Shown: positions 46,839 to 56,507, counted from the first letter of the stretch. The stretch is 64,000 nucleotides of DNA from Agreia sp. Leaf210 (GCF_001421485.1 NZ_LMKK01000002.1:124001-188000), one strand, 5' to 3'. Program-made: numbers and translations. Notes: a model not told the origin generated them from the letters alone.

Positions 46839-47452
46839 TGGGTCACCCGTTTGATCCCGGATGGCATCGTCACGTCGGGCGAACGGAGATAGAGCGCCTC
46901 GTCGGATGCGAGCGGCAGCCCGGCGGCGAGGAGGGCCGCGGCCGCCAGCGCGAGCTGAGCACCGGGGATCTCTGCGGCGTCGACCCTGCGGGCATCGGAG
47001 TGCGGAAGCGCATCCGGCTTGGACAGACCAGGACCATCGATGCGCACCGGCTCGGCACCCGAGAGGTCGTACAGCGACCAGAAGACCTCCTTGCGGCGGG
47101 CATCGGTGACGACGATGATCGTGTCGGACCTTCCCGCCACCTTCTCCTGGCGCGCGACGGCATCGGCGCTGACCATGGGGTGAAGCGGAAGCCCGGCTCC
47201 GAGGGCGAACGTGCGGGCGGCGGCGATACCGACCCGGAGGCCGGTGAAGGGACCCGGGCCCATCCCCACGACCACGCCGTCGAGCGACGAGGGCCGCACA
47301 CCCGCGGCTGAGAGGGCTTCGGCGAGGAGCGTGCCGATGACCTCGGCGTGCCTCATGGTGTCGGGCGTCGATCGCAGGGCGACGATCGAGCCTGTCGACG
47401 GGTCGACGATGGCGACGGAGGTACCCGCGGAAGTGTCGATGGCCAGAAGCAC
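46835..47452 (-). CDS. tsaB: tRNA threonylcarbamoyladenosine complex dimerisation subunit
   Basis: 205 residues, ASKHA fold without the catalytic metal site: MLLAIDTSAGTSVAIVD at the start and GVVVGMGPGPFTGLRVGIA (about 60-78), the family hallmark. Forms the platform that binds TsaD and TsaE. Lies 44 bases after tsaE. Confidence 0.94.
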   Translation of the reverse strand: MLLAIDTSAGTSVAIVDPSTGSIVALRSTPDTMRHAEVIGTLLAEALSAAGVRPSSLDGVVVGMGPGPFTGLRVGIAAARTFALGAGLPLHPMVSADAVARQEKVAGRSDTIIVVTDARRKEVFWSLYDLSGAEPVRIDGPGLSKPDALPHSDARRVDAAEIPGAQLALAAAALLAAGLPLASDEALYLRSPDVTMPSGIKRVTQ

Positions 47453-47496
47453 GAGTTATAGGTTAGTCGCCCGCGAGCGCACCGGCGCCCGTCCGC

Positions 47497-47991
47497 TCAC
47501 TGCCAGCGTGGACCGACCCCGCCGATGGTGACCCGCCGCGGTTCGATCGGCTCCTCGTCGTCGCGCCCCTCGGCATCCGGGTCATCGGATGCGCCGCGCG
47601 GCCGCTCGATCGTGATCGAGAGCCACGAGTCGGTGAGATCCTCGACGAGGCCCGCGCCCCACTCGATGACGACGATGGAACGGTCGAAGTCGATGTCGAG
47701 GTCGTCGAGCTCCACCGCGCTCGACAAGCGGTACGCATCGACATGCACGAGCGGCGGCTGGGCTGCATCGAGACGCGGATGCGTTCGGGCGAGCACGAAG
47801 GTCGGGCTCGTCACCGCGCCGCGAACCCCGAGCGCCTGGCCGAGGCCCCGCGTGAACGTGGTCTTGCCCGCGCCGAGCTCGCCCGTGAGAAGAATGACGT
47901 CGCCGGCAGAGAGCGACGCCGCGACCTCCTGTGCGAGGGCCGCCATCTGTTCGGGATCGGCGATGACGAGCTCCCTGTGCAGCGGGGTCAT
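47497..47991 (-). CDS. tsaE: tRNA threonylcarbamoyladenosine ATPase
   Basis: 164 residues from ATG 47991. P-loop TGELGAGKTTFTRGLGQ, SPTFVLARTH and HVDAYRL are the TsaE signatures. It hydrolyses ATP to reset the TsaBD complex. The frame is open to 48084, but the ATG overlaps the stop of the upstream alanine racemase paralogue by four bases and gives the usual N-terminus. The C-terminal 30 residues are acidic and not conserved. Confidence 0.94.
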   Translation of the reverse strand: MTPLHRELVIADPEQMAALAQEVAASLSAGDVILLTGELGAGKTTFTRGLGQALGVRGAVTSPTFVLARTHPRLDAAQPPLVHVDAYRLSSAVELDDLDIDFDRSIVVIEWGAGLVEDLTDSWLSITIERPRGASDDPDAEGRDDEEPIEPRRVTIGGVGPRWQ

Positions 47992-48764
47992 CGGGAAACC
48001 TCTCGATCGATGTAGCGACGGGGAACGCGGCGGCCGATGCGCGCGAGGATCTCGCCCGCGGTCGACGCGGAGTGCGCGGCCCAATCGGCCGCGGTTGGCT
48101 CTGCCTCGACACCCGGCCCGAATGCGACGGCGCGATCGCCCGGCTCGACAGCCGCGTCACCCACGTCGAGCACCACCTGATCCATGGCGATGCGGCCGGC
48201 GATCGGGTATTGCCGGCCGTTGATCGCCATCCAGCCCGAGCCCGTCGCACCCCGGGGAATGCCATCGGCGTATCCGAGCGGCACGAGGGCGAGAGACGTC
48301 TCCCGTGCAGCTCGATACACGAGTCCGTAGGAGACCCCGTGCCCCTCCGGCACCCTCTTCACCGAGAGCACGGGGGCGGACAGTGTCATCACGGGAACGA
48401 TTCCGGCCGGCGCACCGTCGGTGAGTTCCCACCCGAATCCGAACGCGGCGATCCCCGATCCGGCCGGGGGGATGGCGAACCGCGACGTGTGCCAGCAGTG
48501 CACGTCGATGCTGATGCCGGCATCGGCGATGCTCTCGACATCGCTTCGATCGCGCACGCTCAGGATGTCTGCACCCGACTCCGCCGCGACTCGGGCGAGT
48601 GGAACGAGTCCGTGGCCATAGGCATCCGCGGTCATGTCGATCACCAGCGGGCCGCCGACGGCCCGAGCGGCGAGGATGGAGACGTTGGTGCGGAAGACGC
48701 CGAGGTCGATCGCCGCGTCGCGCCCGGTGGGCGTCGGATCAGCGGCGGGATCGAGCGCGCTCAT
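47988..48764 (-). CDS. Truncated alanine racemase paralogue keeping only the trans-acting site residues (AlrB)
   Basis: 258 residues against about 370 for Alr. The N-terminal part aligns with the Alr barrel start, but TADAYGHG has Thr45 where the PLP lysine belongs, about 110 residues of barrel (with the R136, H166 and S204 equivalents) are gone, and TINYE reads TAGE (Tyr to Gly237). The C-terminal domain is intact: GHGVSYG with Tyr146, equivalent to the catalytic Tyr265, and GRIAMDQ with Met194-Asp195. In Alr dimers exactly these residues reach into the partner's active site. It cannot racemise alone; it is probably the second subunit of a heterodimer with the upstream protein. ATG overlaps that gene's stop (ATGA). 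Confidence 0.85.
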   Translation of the reverse strand: MSALDPAADPTPTGRDAAIDLGVFRTNVSILAARAVGGPLVIDMTADAYGHGLVPLARVAAESGADILSVRDRSDVESIADAGISIDVHCWHTSRFAIPPAGSGIAAFGFGWELTDGAPAGIVPVMTLSAPVLSVKRVPEGHGVSYGLVYRAARETSLALVPLGYADGIPRGATGSGWMAINGRQYPIAGRIAMDQVVLDVGDAAVEPGDRAVAFGPGVEAEPTAADWAAHSASTAGEILARIGRRVPRRYIDREVSR

Positions 48765-49873
48765 GAGGCGTACTCCCTGGGCACCCGGGCACCCAGTCGA
48801 GTGACGATCTCGTAATTGATCGTGTCTGCCGCTCGCGCCCAGTCGTCGGCGGAAGTCACTCCAGCCGCCGGATCTCCGAAGAGGGTGACGGCGTCTCCGC
48901 GCGCGGCATCGGCCCCGGCCGAGACCGGCTCGACGACGAGATGGTCTGATTCGATGCGCGTCACGAGAAGACGCCCGCCGTCGCCTGTCACATGGATGCG
49001 ACCTGCGGCCTGAGGAGGCACGCCGTCGCCGTAGCCCAGGGGCACGATGCCGGATCGGGCCGAGAAATCCGCGTCGGACGAGGGTGCGACCGCCACGATG
49101 GTGCTGCGCAGCGTCATCGCCGGGCGAAGACCGAGTTCGACGGACGGTACGTCGTCGAGCGGCGAGAGCCCGTAGGCGCCGATGCCGACCCGCAGGAGAT
49201 CGAGCCACGTGGCAGGCAGCCGGAGTGCGGCGGCGGTCGAGGCCAGGTGGCGCACCTGCGGCTGCAGCCCGGCCAGGCGCGCGGACTCGATTCCGCGGTG
49301 CAGGCGCTCGAGCTGACGCGCATCCTCGTCGTCGTTCGCGTTGGAGAGGTGACTGAAGACACCTCTCACCGTCAGGTGACCCGCGAGCTCGAGTCGTCGC
49401 GCCTCATCGAAGAGGGCACCCCAGCTCGGCTCCCCTGCCCCGTTGCGCCCCAGACCGGTATCGAGCTTCAGGTGGACCGAGGCGGGGGCACCCACGGCAA
49501 GACGCTGTGCCCGAGACAGCGAGGCAAGCTGGCCGATGTCGCTCACGCCGATGTCGATTCCGGCCTCGAGCGCCGCCACGAAGTTCTCGTCGGTCTCGTG
49601 CAGCCAGGCGAGCACGGGCTGCGTGATTCCCGCGTTCCGCAATTCCAAGGCTTCGGCAAGGTCGGCCACGCCCAGCCACGTGGCGCCGCCCTCGAGCGCG
49701 GCGCGCGCGACCTGCACGGCGCCGTGACCGTAGCCGTTCGCTTTGACGACCGTCATCACTCGAACTCCGTCGGCGAGGGAGACGAATCGAGCGACGTTCT
49801 GGCGCACAGCTACGAGATCGATCAGAGCGACCGAGTCGTGCTCCGCGCGCGATGCCGCGTCGGATGCGCTCAT
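48761..49873 (-). CDS. Alanine racemase paralogue with intact PLP site but degenerate trans-acting domain (AlrA)
   Basis: 370 residues, full Alr length. The PLP barrel is complete: VVKANGYGHG (Lys44, Tyr48), DTGLGRNG (Arg143), FSHLS (His175), ASTAA (Ser212), RVGIGAYG (Arg228, Ile231) and TINYE (Tyr354). In the C-terminal domain the segment that should read GxGVSYG with the catalytic tyrosine is APSSDADFSARS, shorter and without tyrosine, and GRxxMDQ reads TRIESDH (Met to Ser309). A homodimer would lack the second acid/base residue. The downstream, coupled paralogue supplies the missing parts. The product, D-alanine for peptidoglycan, fits the neighbours glmS and acpS. Confidence 0.88.
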   Translation of the reverse strand: MSASDAASRAEHDSVALIDLVAVRQNVARFVSLADGVRVMTVVKANGYGHGAVQVARAALEGGATWLGVADLAEALELRNAGITQPVLAWLHETDENFVAALEAGIDIGVSDIGQLASLSRAQRLAVGAPASVHLKLDTGLGRNGAGEPSWGALFDEARRLELAGHLTVRGVFSHLSNANDDEDARQLERLHRGIESARLAGLQPQVRHLASTAAALRLPATWLDLLRVGIGAYGLSPLDDVPSVELGLRPAMTLRSTIVAVAPSSDADFSARSGIVPLGYGDGVPPQAAGRIHVTGDGGRLLVTRIESDHLVVEPVSAGADAARGDAVTLFGDPAAGVTSADDWARAADTINYEIVTRLGARVPREYAS

Positions 49874-50256
49874 CGTGCGATTCCCCCGGACTCCTCGGCG
49901 CGCTCGGCGCGCTCGGCGACGACGAAGGCGAACGCCGAATCACCGTCGTGACTCAGCGAGAGGTGAATGTGCCCGACTCCTCGGGCACGCGCCGTCTGCG
50001 CGACCTGGCCGGCGAGCAGGAACGAGGGCTTGCCGTCCGAGTCGGTCACCACCTCCATGTCGTGCCACCGAAAGCCGGACGAGTCGCCGAGCGCCTTGAT
50101 CAGCGCCTCTTTGGCGGCGAAACGGGCAGCGAGCGACCGAGCCGGCCGACCGCGTTCGCCCTCAGCGAACAACCGCTCGACGAGTCCGGGGGTGCGATCG
50201 ATGGATCGCACGAATCGAGGCACGTCGACGAGGTCGACGCCGATGCCCACGATCAT
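49870..50256 (-). CDS. acpS: Holo-[acyl-carrier-protein] synthase
   Basis: 128 residues. Moves 4'-phosphopantetheine from CoA to acyl carrier protein. GIGVDLVDVPRF (Mg-binding Asp) and FAAKEALIKAL (catalytic Glu-Lys) are intact, with LSLSHDGDSAFAFVV near the end. ATG start; the stop overlaps AlrA by four bases. Operon position between glmS and the alr pair is usual for actinobacteria. The last 12 residues are not conserved. Confidence 0.95.
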   Translation of the reverse strand: MIVGIGVDLVDVPRFVRSIDRTPGLVERLFAEGERGRPARSLAARFAAKEALIKALGDSSGFRWHDMEVVTDSDGKPSFLLAGQVAQTARARGVGHIHLSLSHDGDSAFAFVVAERAERAEESGGIAR

Positions 50257-50265
50257 GGACGAGTC

Positions 50266-52116
50266 CTATTCGACGGTGACCGACTTGGCCAGGTTGCGTG
50301 GCTGGTCGACGTCGAGACCCTTCGCCGTCGCGAGCTCCATAGCGAAGATCTGCAACGGAATGACGGCGAGGAGCGGCTCGAACAGCGGGCCGGCCAGCGG
50401 AATGCGGAACACGTCTGATGCGTACGGGAGCACGGCCACGTCGCCCTCTTCGGCGATCGCGAGGACCTTCGCGCCGCGAGCCTTGATCTCCTGGATGTTC
50501 GACACGACCTTGGCGTGCAGCGAGTTGGGGTGACGCGGGCTCGGCACGACCACGAACACGGGCTGGCCCGGCTCGATCAGCGCGATCGGTCCGTGCTTGA
50601 GTTCGCCCGCCGCGAAGCCCTCGGCGTGGATGTACGCCAGCTCCTTGAGCTTCAACGCACCCTCCAGGGCTACGGGGAACCCGACGTGGCGGCCGAGGAA
50701 GAGGACGGCACGGGAGTCGCTCATCCAATTCGCCAGCTCGGTGATCTCGCCGTGCTGCTCGAGCACCCAGCGGATCTTGTCGGGAATGGCCTGGAGTTCG
50801 ACGATGGACGTGGCGATCGTCTCCTCATCGAGCGAGGCGCGCACGCGGGCGAGATGCAGACCGAAGAGGTAGAGCGCCGTGATCTGCGCGATGAACGCCT
50901 TCGTCGACGCGACGGCCACCTCGGGGCCGGCGTGGGTGTAGATCACCGCGTCGGACTCTCGCGGAATCGTCGCGCCCTGGGTGTTGCAGATCGACAGCGT
51001 GCGGGCGCCCTTGGCCTTCGCCTCTTGAACGGCGACGAGGGTGTCCATCGTCTCACCGGACTGGCTGATGGAGATCACCAGGGTGGACTCGTTGACCACC
51101 GGGTCGCGGTAGCGGAACTCGTGCGAGAGCTCGACCTCGACGGGGATGCGGGCCCACTTCTCGATGGCGTACTTGCCGAGCATCGCCGAGTACGCCGCGG
51201 TGCCGCAGCCGAGGATCACGATGCGGTCGATCGAGGTGAGCAGCTCGTCGATGCCTTCGAGTTCGCCCAGAACGACGTGGTCGTTGTGGATGCGACCGAG
51301 GAGCGTATTGGAGACAGCCTCGGGCTGCTCGCTGATCTCCTTCGCCATGAAGCTCGACCAGCCGCCCTTCTCCACGGCGGAGGCATCCCACGACACCTCG
51401 TACTCGTGCGCCTCGACGCCGTTGCCCGCGAAGTCGGTGACGGAGACCGAGTCGGGTGTGATCGTGACGATCTGGTCCTGTCCGATCTCCATGGCACGGC
51501 GGGTGTGCTCGATGAAGGCGGCGACGTCTGATCCGAGGAAGTTCTCGCCGTCGCCCAGGCCGATGACCAGCGGCGAGTTGCGGCGCGCGCCGACGACGAC
51601 GCCGGGCTCGTCCTGGTGCAGCGCCAGAAGCGTGAAGGCACCCTCGAGGCGCGCCACGACGCGGCCGAGCGCGGCGGCGAGGCCTCCCTCGCCCTCGAGG
51701 TACTCGCGACCGAGGAGCTTGGCGGCGACCTCGGTGTCTGTCTCGCTCTCGAAGGTGTAGCCGTCGGCGAGCAGCTCGTCGCGGAGTCCCGCGAAGTTCT
51801 CGATGATGCCGTTGTGGATGAGGGCAATGCGACCGTCCGCGCTCAGGTGCGGGTGCGCGTTGACGTCGGTGGGACCACCGTGCGTGGCCCAGCGTGTGTG
51901 ACCGATGCCGGTACTGCCGTCGGTCAAGGCGGATGCCTCGAGGTCGGCCGCGAGGACGGCCAGCTTGCCGGCCCGCTTGCGCGTGACGAGCTCGCCCGAC
52001 TCGGTGATGATCGCGACGCCGGCGGAGTCGTATCCGCGGTACTCGAGACGACCCAACCCGCCCATCAGAACATCGAGACTGGAGTTGTTACCGACATAAC
52101 CTACGATTCCACACAT
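50266..52116 (-). CDS. glmS: Glutamine-fructose-6-phosphate aminotransferase
   Basis: 616 residues. First step of UDP-GlcNAc synthesis for peptidoglycan. N-terminal nucleophile Cys2 (MCGIVGYVG), RWATHG and HNGIIEN in the glutaminase domain (1-240), then two SIS domains (about 285-430 and 460-600) with SQSGETMDT and the C-terminal KSVTVE. First gene of the run through tsaD. No glmS ribozyme is expected or seen upstream. Divergent from coaA with 48 bp between the genes. Confidence 0.96.
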   Translation of the reverse strand: MCGIVGYVGNNSSLDVLMGGLGRLEYRGYDSAGVAIITESGELVTRKRAGKLAVLAADLEASALTDGSTGIGHTRWATHGGPTDVNAHPHLSADGRIALIHNGIIENFAGLRDELLADGYTFESETDTEVAAKLLGREYLEGEGGLAAALGRVVARLEGAFTLLALHQDEPGVVVGARRNSPLVIGLGDGENFLGSDVAAFIEHTRRAMEIGQDQIVTITPDSVSVTDFAGNGVEAHEYEVSWDASAVEKGGWSSFMAKEISEQPEAVSNTLLGRIHNDHVVLGELEGIDELLTSIDRIVILGCGTAAYSAMLGKYAIEKWARIPVEVELSHEFRYRDPVVNESTLVISISQSGETMDTLVAVQEAKAKGARTLSICNTQGATIPRESDAVIYTHAGPEVAVASTKAFIAQITALYLFGLHLARVRASLDEETIATSIVELQAIPDKIRWVLEQHGEITELANWMSDSRAVLFLGRHVGFPVALEGALKLKELAYIHAEGFAAGELKHGPIALIEPGQPVFVVVPSPRHPNSLHAKVVSNIQEIKARGAKVLAIAEEGDVAVLPYASDVFRIPLAGPLFEPLLAVIPLQIFAMELATAKGLDVDQPRNLAKSVTVE

Positions 52117-52164
52117 CCCTCGAGTTTACGGCCTGGATGAGGCGTGGGGCACAATAGGTGATCT

Positions 52165-53121
52165 ATGGCTGACACCGGGCACTCCCCCCAATCCACGGGC
52201 CACCCGACTCCCTTCCGCGACATCGCCCGCAGCGAATGGGCTGATCTGGCGCCCTCGACTCCCCAACCGCTCTCCGAGACAGAGATCGTTCAGCTGCGCG
52301 GACTCGGAGAGCCGCTCGACATGACCGAGGTCGCCGAGGTCTACCTGCCGCTCAGCCGTCTGCTCAACCTGTACGCGGCGGGAGCCAAGCGGCTGCACGC
52401 CTCGACCAGCGATTATCTCGGCGAGCGACAGACGGCCACACCGTTCGTCATCGGCGTCGCCGGCTCGGTGGCGGTCGGCAAGTCGACGATCGCTCGCCTG
52501 CTGCGCGAACTCCTGGCCCGGTGGTCGGACACACCCCGGGTCGAGCTGGTCGCCACCGACGGATTCCTGTACCCGAACGCCGAACTGAACCGTCGCGGCA
52601 TCATGCACCGCAAGGGATTTCCCGAGTCGTACGACAGGCGCGCACTGCTGCGCTTCATCAGCGCCGTCAAGAGTGGGGTGCCCGAGGTACGCGCGCCGTT
52701 CTACTCGCACCTCGCATACGACATCGTGCCCGAGGCCCAGATCGTGGTGCGTCAGCCTGACATCCTCATCGTCGAGGGCCTGAACGTGCTGCAACCTCCC
52801 CAGCCCGGCCAGGGCCTTGCTGTGAGTGACCTGTTCGACTTCTCAATCTACGTGGATGCCCGCACCAGCGACATCGCCGCGTGGTACGTCGATCGCTTCC
52901 TGGCTCTCAAACGCGGGGCGTTCGCGAACCCGAACTCGTTCTTCCACCGCTACGCCGAGCTCAGCGACGACGACGCGCGTGCGACGGCGGCCGAGATCTG
53001 GCGCTCGATCAACGAACCGAATCTGGTGGAGAACATCCAGCCCACGAAGTCCCGCGCCACTCTGGTGCTGCGCAAGTCGTCGACGCACGCCGTCGACCGC
53101 GTGCTGCTGCGCAAGATCTGA
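52165..53121 (+). CDS. coaA: Pantothenate kinase type I
   Basis: 318 residues. Phosphorylates pantothenate, the first step to CoA. P-loop [17 protein letters not shown] at about 94-110, [17 protein letters not shown] and YYDxxPxAxxIV-like [15 protein letters not shown] are CoaA landmarks. The product pathway meets acpS, encoded across the divergent promoter region. Last 20 residues end [11 protein letters not shown] as in other actinobacterial CoaA. Confidence 0.95.
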   Translation: MADTGHSPQSTGHPTPFRDIARSEWADLAPSTPQPLSETEIVQLRGLGEPLDMTEVAEVYLPLSRLLNLYAAGAKRLHASTSDYLGERQTATPFVIGVAGSVAVGKSTIARLLRELLARWSDTPRVELVATDGFLYPNAELNRRGIMHRKGFPESYDRRALLRFISAVKSGVPEVRAPFYSHLAYDIVPEAQIVVRQPDILIVEGLNVLQPPQPGQGLAVSDLFDFSIYVDARTSDIAAWYVDRFLALKRGAFANPNSFFHRYAELSDDDARATAAEIWRSINEPNLVENIQPTKSRATLVLRKSSTHAVDRVLLRKI

Positions 53122-53133
53122 GCGTCGCCGCGG

Positions 53134-54000
53134 TCACCTCAGCGAGAAGCCGCCGTCGCTCGTGAGCACCTGGCCGACCATCCATCGGCCCTCCTCCGAG
53201 ACGAGCCACGCGATCAGGCGCGCGGGGTCGCTCGGCAGTCCGAAACGACCGAGCGGCATCGACCGCAGCACCTCCTGCTTGACCTCGGCCGGCCGGTCGG
53301 TCGGTTCCTCGTCGAGGTAGCCGGTGTTCACGGGGCCCGGATTCACGGTGTTCAGCAGAATCCCTCGAGCGAGGAGCTCGGCGGCGACCGTGGGGGTGAT
53401 GCCCGCGAGAGCCGCCTTGCTCGTGGCATAAGCCACCTCGCCAGGCATCGGCCCTTCGTGCTGACCTGACGTCATCCAGATCACCCGGCCCGTGGATCGC
53501 TCGTCGATCGGTTCGGTCAGGTGAGGCCCGGACGGGATAGGGCCGAACTGCTCGGCGAAGTACCGGGTCAGCAGTAGTGTCGAGCGCGCGTTGACCGCCC
53601 AGTGGGCGTCGAGGCTCTCCGCCGTCATGTCGAAGATGGAGCCGTCTCCACCGCTCTGCGCGTGATTGCAGATGAGGATATCGAGATGACCGAAGGCATC
53701 GACCGCGGCCTCGATCAGGCGCCGAGGCGCCGTAGGCTCGGCGAGGTCGAGGCCCCAGTCACCGAAGTCCGCACTCGGAGTCAGGGCGGAACGGATCGCC
53801 GCCCGGACGGAGTCGATGTCGTCTGCACCCCACGGCTGATCGGCATCGTGGGCCGAGTAGTGCTGCACGAAGACACTCGCGCCGAGCTCCGCGAGCCGCC
53901 GACTCACCCCGAGCCCGATGCCGCGGTGACGCGACACCCCGGTGATCAGAGCCGTGCGACCTGCGAGCGGAAAAGAAGACGGATCGACGGTCGTGTTCAT
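53134..54000 (-). CDS. Short-chain dehydrogenase/reductase
   Basis: 288 residues. Rossmann motif TGVSRHRGIGLGVSRRLAELG (a variant of TGxxxGIG with three inserted residues), NHAQSG in place of NNAG, catalytic Ser in WMTSGQH and Tyr-Lys in YATSK. NAD(P)-linked oxidoreductase of unknown substrate; the insertion resembles enoyl-reductase-like and antibiotic-type SDRs. Start at ATG 54000; the GTG directly before it (54003) is possible. Convergent with coaA. Confidence 0.85.
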   Translation of the reverse strand: MNTTVDPSSFPLAGRTALITGVSRHRGIGLGVSRRLAELGASVFVQHYSAHDADQPWGADDIDSVRAAIRSALTPSADFGDWGLDLAEPTAPRRLIEAAVDAFGHLDILICNHAQSGGDGSIFDMTAESLDAHWAVNARSTLLLTRYFAEQFGPIPSGPHLTEPIDERSTGRVIWMTSGQHEGPMPGEVAYATSKAALAGITPTVAAELLARGILLNTVNPGPVNTGYLDEEPTDRPAEVKQEVLRSMPLGRFGLPSDPARLIAWLVSEEGRWMVGQVLTSDGGFSLR

Positions 54001-54037
54001 CACGCCAGGCTACGCCGGGCGCGGGTTCAGCGGGAAG

Positions 54038-55402
54038 TCAGAGACCGAGGCGGTCGCGAACGACGTCGGCCAGCGAGTGCGCGATGCGATCTGCCGTGCC
54101 TTGATCGGCAGCCTCGACCATCACACGGACGAGCGGCTCCGTGCCGGACTTCCGAAGCAGCACCCGACCCGTGTCGCCGAGTTCGGCCTCTGCGCTGCGC
54201 ACGGCCTCGGCGAGCACCTCGTCTGTGTGCACGGCGTGGTGGTCGACATTCTTGACGTTGACCATGATCTGCGGGAACACAGTCATGACCTCGGCCAGTT
54301 CGGCGAGCGTCTTGCCGCGCCACGCCATCTCGGCGACGAGATGGAGGCCGGTGAGGATGCCGTCGCCCGTCGTGCCGAAGTCGCTCATGATCACGTGACC
54401 GGACTGCTCGCCACCCAGCGAGTAGTTGTGGGCGTTCATCTCTTCGAGGACGTAGCGATCGCCGACACTCGTCTGGATGACCTCGATGCCGTTCTGGCGC
54501 ATGGCCACCAGCAGGCCCAGATTGCTCATGACCGTGGCCACGAGGGTGCTGTCGCGCAGCGCGCCCCGTTCGTTCATGCCGATCGCGAGGATCGCCATGA
54601 TCTGGTCGCCGTCGACGATCTTTCCGTCGCGGTCGACCGCCAGGCAGCGGTCTGCGTCGCCATCGTGAGCGATACCCACGTCGGCGCCGTGCAGAAGAAC
54701 CGCTTCGGCGAGCTTGTCGAGGTGGGTCGAGCCCACACCGTCGTTGATGTTGAGGCCGTCGGGATCGTCACCGATCACGGTGACGCGAGCACCCGCATCC
54801 GTGAAGACCTGGGGCGAGACGCCCGCTGCGGCGCCGTTGGCGCAGTCGAGAACGACGTGCAGCCCGTCGAGGCGATGCGGGAGGCTGGCAAGCAGGTGGA
54901 CCACGTAGCGGTCCTCGGCATCGGCGAATCGGCGGATGCGGCCGACATCTTTGCCCGTGGGAGCTTTCTTGGGGCCTGACATCGCCGCCTCGATGCGGTC
55001 TTCGACCTCGTCGGGCAGCTTGGTGCCGCCGCGAGCGAAGATCTTGATGCCGTTGTCGGGAGCCGGGTTGTGCGAGGCCGACACCATGAAGCCGAAGTCG
55101 GCATCGATGTCGGCGATGAGGAACGCGATCGCGGGCGTCGGGATGACCCCCGCGTCGAGCACGTCGACGCCGGAACTCGCCAGACCGGCCGCTACGGCCG
55201 CGGAGATGAATTCGCCCGAGATGCGGGGGTCGCGAGCGACCACCGCAACAGGACGCCTCCCCGTCGCCGCGCGAGCGGCCGCACTGCGCCCTTGGCCGAG
55301 AACCACCGCGGTGGCTTGAGCGAGAGAGAGTGCGAGGTCGGCGGTGAGATCGGCGTTCGCGAGTCCGCGAACGCCGTCTGTGCCGAACAGACGGGGAGGC
55401 AT
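54038..55402 (-). CDS. glmM: Phosphoglucosamine mutase
   Basis: 454 residues from ATG 55402 ([15 protein letters not shown] at the start). Converts GlcN-6-P to GlcN-1-P, following GlmS. Phosphoserine loop [14 protein letters not shown] at about 105-118, Mg-binding [11 protein letters not shown] near residue 245, and sugar-specificity loop GGEQSGHVI near 330. The frame extends to 55516 but without the family sequence. It follows rpsI by 40 bases, as in many actinobacteria. Confidence 0.95.
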   Translation of the reverse strand: MPPRLFGTDGVRGLANADLTADLALSLAQATAVVLGQGRSAAARAATGRRPVAVVARDPRISGEFISAAVAAGLASSGVDVLDAGVIPTPAIAFLIADIDADFGFMVSASHNPAPDNGIKIFARGGTKLPDEVEDRIEAAMSGPKKAPTGKDVGRIRRFADAEDRYVVHLLASLPHRLDGLHVVLDCANGAAAGVSPQVFTDAGARVTVIGDDPDGLNINDGVGSTHLDKLAEAVLLHGADVGIAHDGDADRCLAVDRDGKIVDGDQIMAILAIGMNERGALRDSTLVATVMSNLGLLVAMRQNGIEVIQTSVGDRYVLEEMNAHNYSLGGEQSGHVIMSDFGTTGDGILTGLHLVAEMAWRGKTLAELAEVMTVFPQIMVNVKNVDHHAVHTDEVLAEAVRSAEAELGDTGRVLLRKSGTEPLVRVMVEAADQGTADRIAHSLADVVRDRLGL

Positions 55403-55442
55403 TGTGGTGCTGTCTTTTAGAGCAGTCGACGGACGACTGCGA

Positions 55443-55943
55443 TTAGCGCTTCGAGAACTGAGGAGCCTTGCGGGCCTTCTTGAGACCGGCCTTCTTGCGC
55501 TCCTTGACGCGAGCATCGCGGCTGAGGAAGCCCGCCTTCTTCAGCGTCGCGCGGTTGTTCTCTTCGTCGATCTCGTTGAGCGCACGAGCGATGCCCAGGC
55601 GCAGTGCGCCGGCCTGGCCCGAGGGGCCACCGCCGGAGATCTTCGCGACGACGTCGTAGCTGCCCAGGAGGTCGAGCACCTTGAACGGGTCGGTGATCAG
55701 CTGCTGGTGCAGCTTGTTCGGGAAGAAGTCGGCGAACTCACGGCTGTTGACCGTGATGGTGCCGGCACCGGGAACGAGGCGCACGCGGGCGATGGCCTGC
55801 TTGCGGCGGCCGACGGCCGCGCCCGAAACGGTGAGCGCGGGGCGCGGGGCGGCCTGTGCGGCTGCCTCGGCGGGCGTCTCGGTGGAATAGCTCTGCTGCT
55901 CCTCGGTGGGAGCAACGTCAATCTGGTCTGCGATCTTCGCCAC
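55443..55943 (-). CDS. rpsI: 30S ribosomal protein S9
   Basis: 166 residues. The S9 core (about 38-166) ends [25 protein letters not shown]-like: [18 protein letters not shown] and FSKR. The terminal SKR contacts P-site tRNA. An N-terminal acidic, Ala/Pro-rich extension of about 37 residues is common in actinobacteria. GTG start. Follows rplM by 50 bases. Confidence 0.96.
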   Translation of the reverse strand: MAKIADQIDVAPTEEQQSYSTETPAEAAAQAAPRPALTVSGAAVGRRKQAIARVRLVPGAGTITVNSREFADFFPNKLHQQLITDPFKVLDLLGSYDVVAKISGGGPSGQAGALRLGIARALNEIDEENNRATLKKAGFLSRDARVKERKKAGLKKARKAPQFSKR

Positions 55944-55993
55944 GATGGTTACGAATCCTTAGCTTGTCTTAGAAGAAGTGTCTGGGCCGGTCG

Positions 55994-56440
55994 CTACTGG
56001 GCGACCTGGTCGAGGGTGTACGGCGTCGGCTGCTGGGCAGCGTGAGGGTGCTCGGAGCCGGTGTACACCTTGAGCTTCGTCAGCTGGGCGCGACCGATCG
56101 AGTTCTTCGGGAGCATTCCACGAACAGCCTTCTCGATTGCGCGAGTCGGGTTCTTCTCGAGGAGCTCGGCGTACGTCACCGACGACAGTCCGCCCGGGTA
56201 ACCCGAGTGGCGGTATGCCAACTTCTGCGCGAGCTTCTTACCCGTGAGGGCGACCTTCTCGGCGTTGATGATGATGACGAAGTCACCCATGTCCATGTGG
56301 GGGGTGAAGGTGGCCTTGTTCTTGCCGCGGAGGATGACCGCTGCGTGGCTGGCGAGGCGGCCGAGGACTACGTCTTCGGCGTCGATGATGACCCAGTTAC
56401 GGGTGACCTCGCTGATCTTGGGGGAATAAGTGCGCGTCAC
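55994..56440 (-). CDS. rplM: 50S ribosomal protein L13
   Basis: 148 residues, full length: [32 protein letters not shown] and [13 protein letters not shown] are L13 landmarks. GTG start. The 207-bp leader has two adjacent hairpins, which may be an autoregulatory site. rplM-rpsI form an operon, with glmM possibly read through. Confidence 0.96.
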   Translation of the reverse strand: MTRTYSPKISEVTRNWVIIDAEDVVLGRLASHAAVILRGKNKATFTPHMDMGDFVIIINAEKVALTGKKLAQKLAYRHSGYPGGLSSVTYAELLEKNPTRAIEKAVRGMLPKNSIGRAQLTKLKVYTGSEHPHAAQQPTPYTLDQVAQ

Positions 56441-56507
56441 AGTATTACTGCTTTCTTTGTCGAAATGAGGAGTCCGTGAAATCCCACTCCGGTGGCGTGT
56501 TCCTCAA

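Noticed and set aside
47988-48764. Treating the short alanine racemase paralogue as a pseudogene
   Set aside because: Its frame is intact, both ends are translationally coupled, and the residues it keeps are exactly those the upstream protein has lost.
48765-49208. A longer start for the short alanine racemase paralogue
   Set aside because: The frame is open upstream, but the added residues are only the out-of-frame reading of the full-length paralogue and show no racemase similarity; the ATG at 48764 overlaps the stop in the usual way.
52117-52164. A glmS ribozyme or riboswitch upstream of glmS
   Set aside because: Only 48 bases separate glmS from the divergent coaA gene, too few for the ribozyme, and no conserved core is present.
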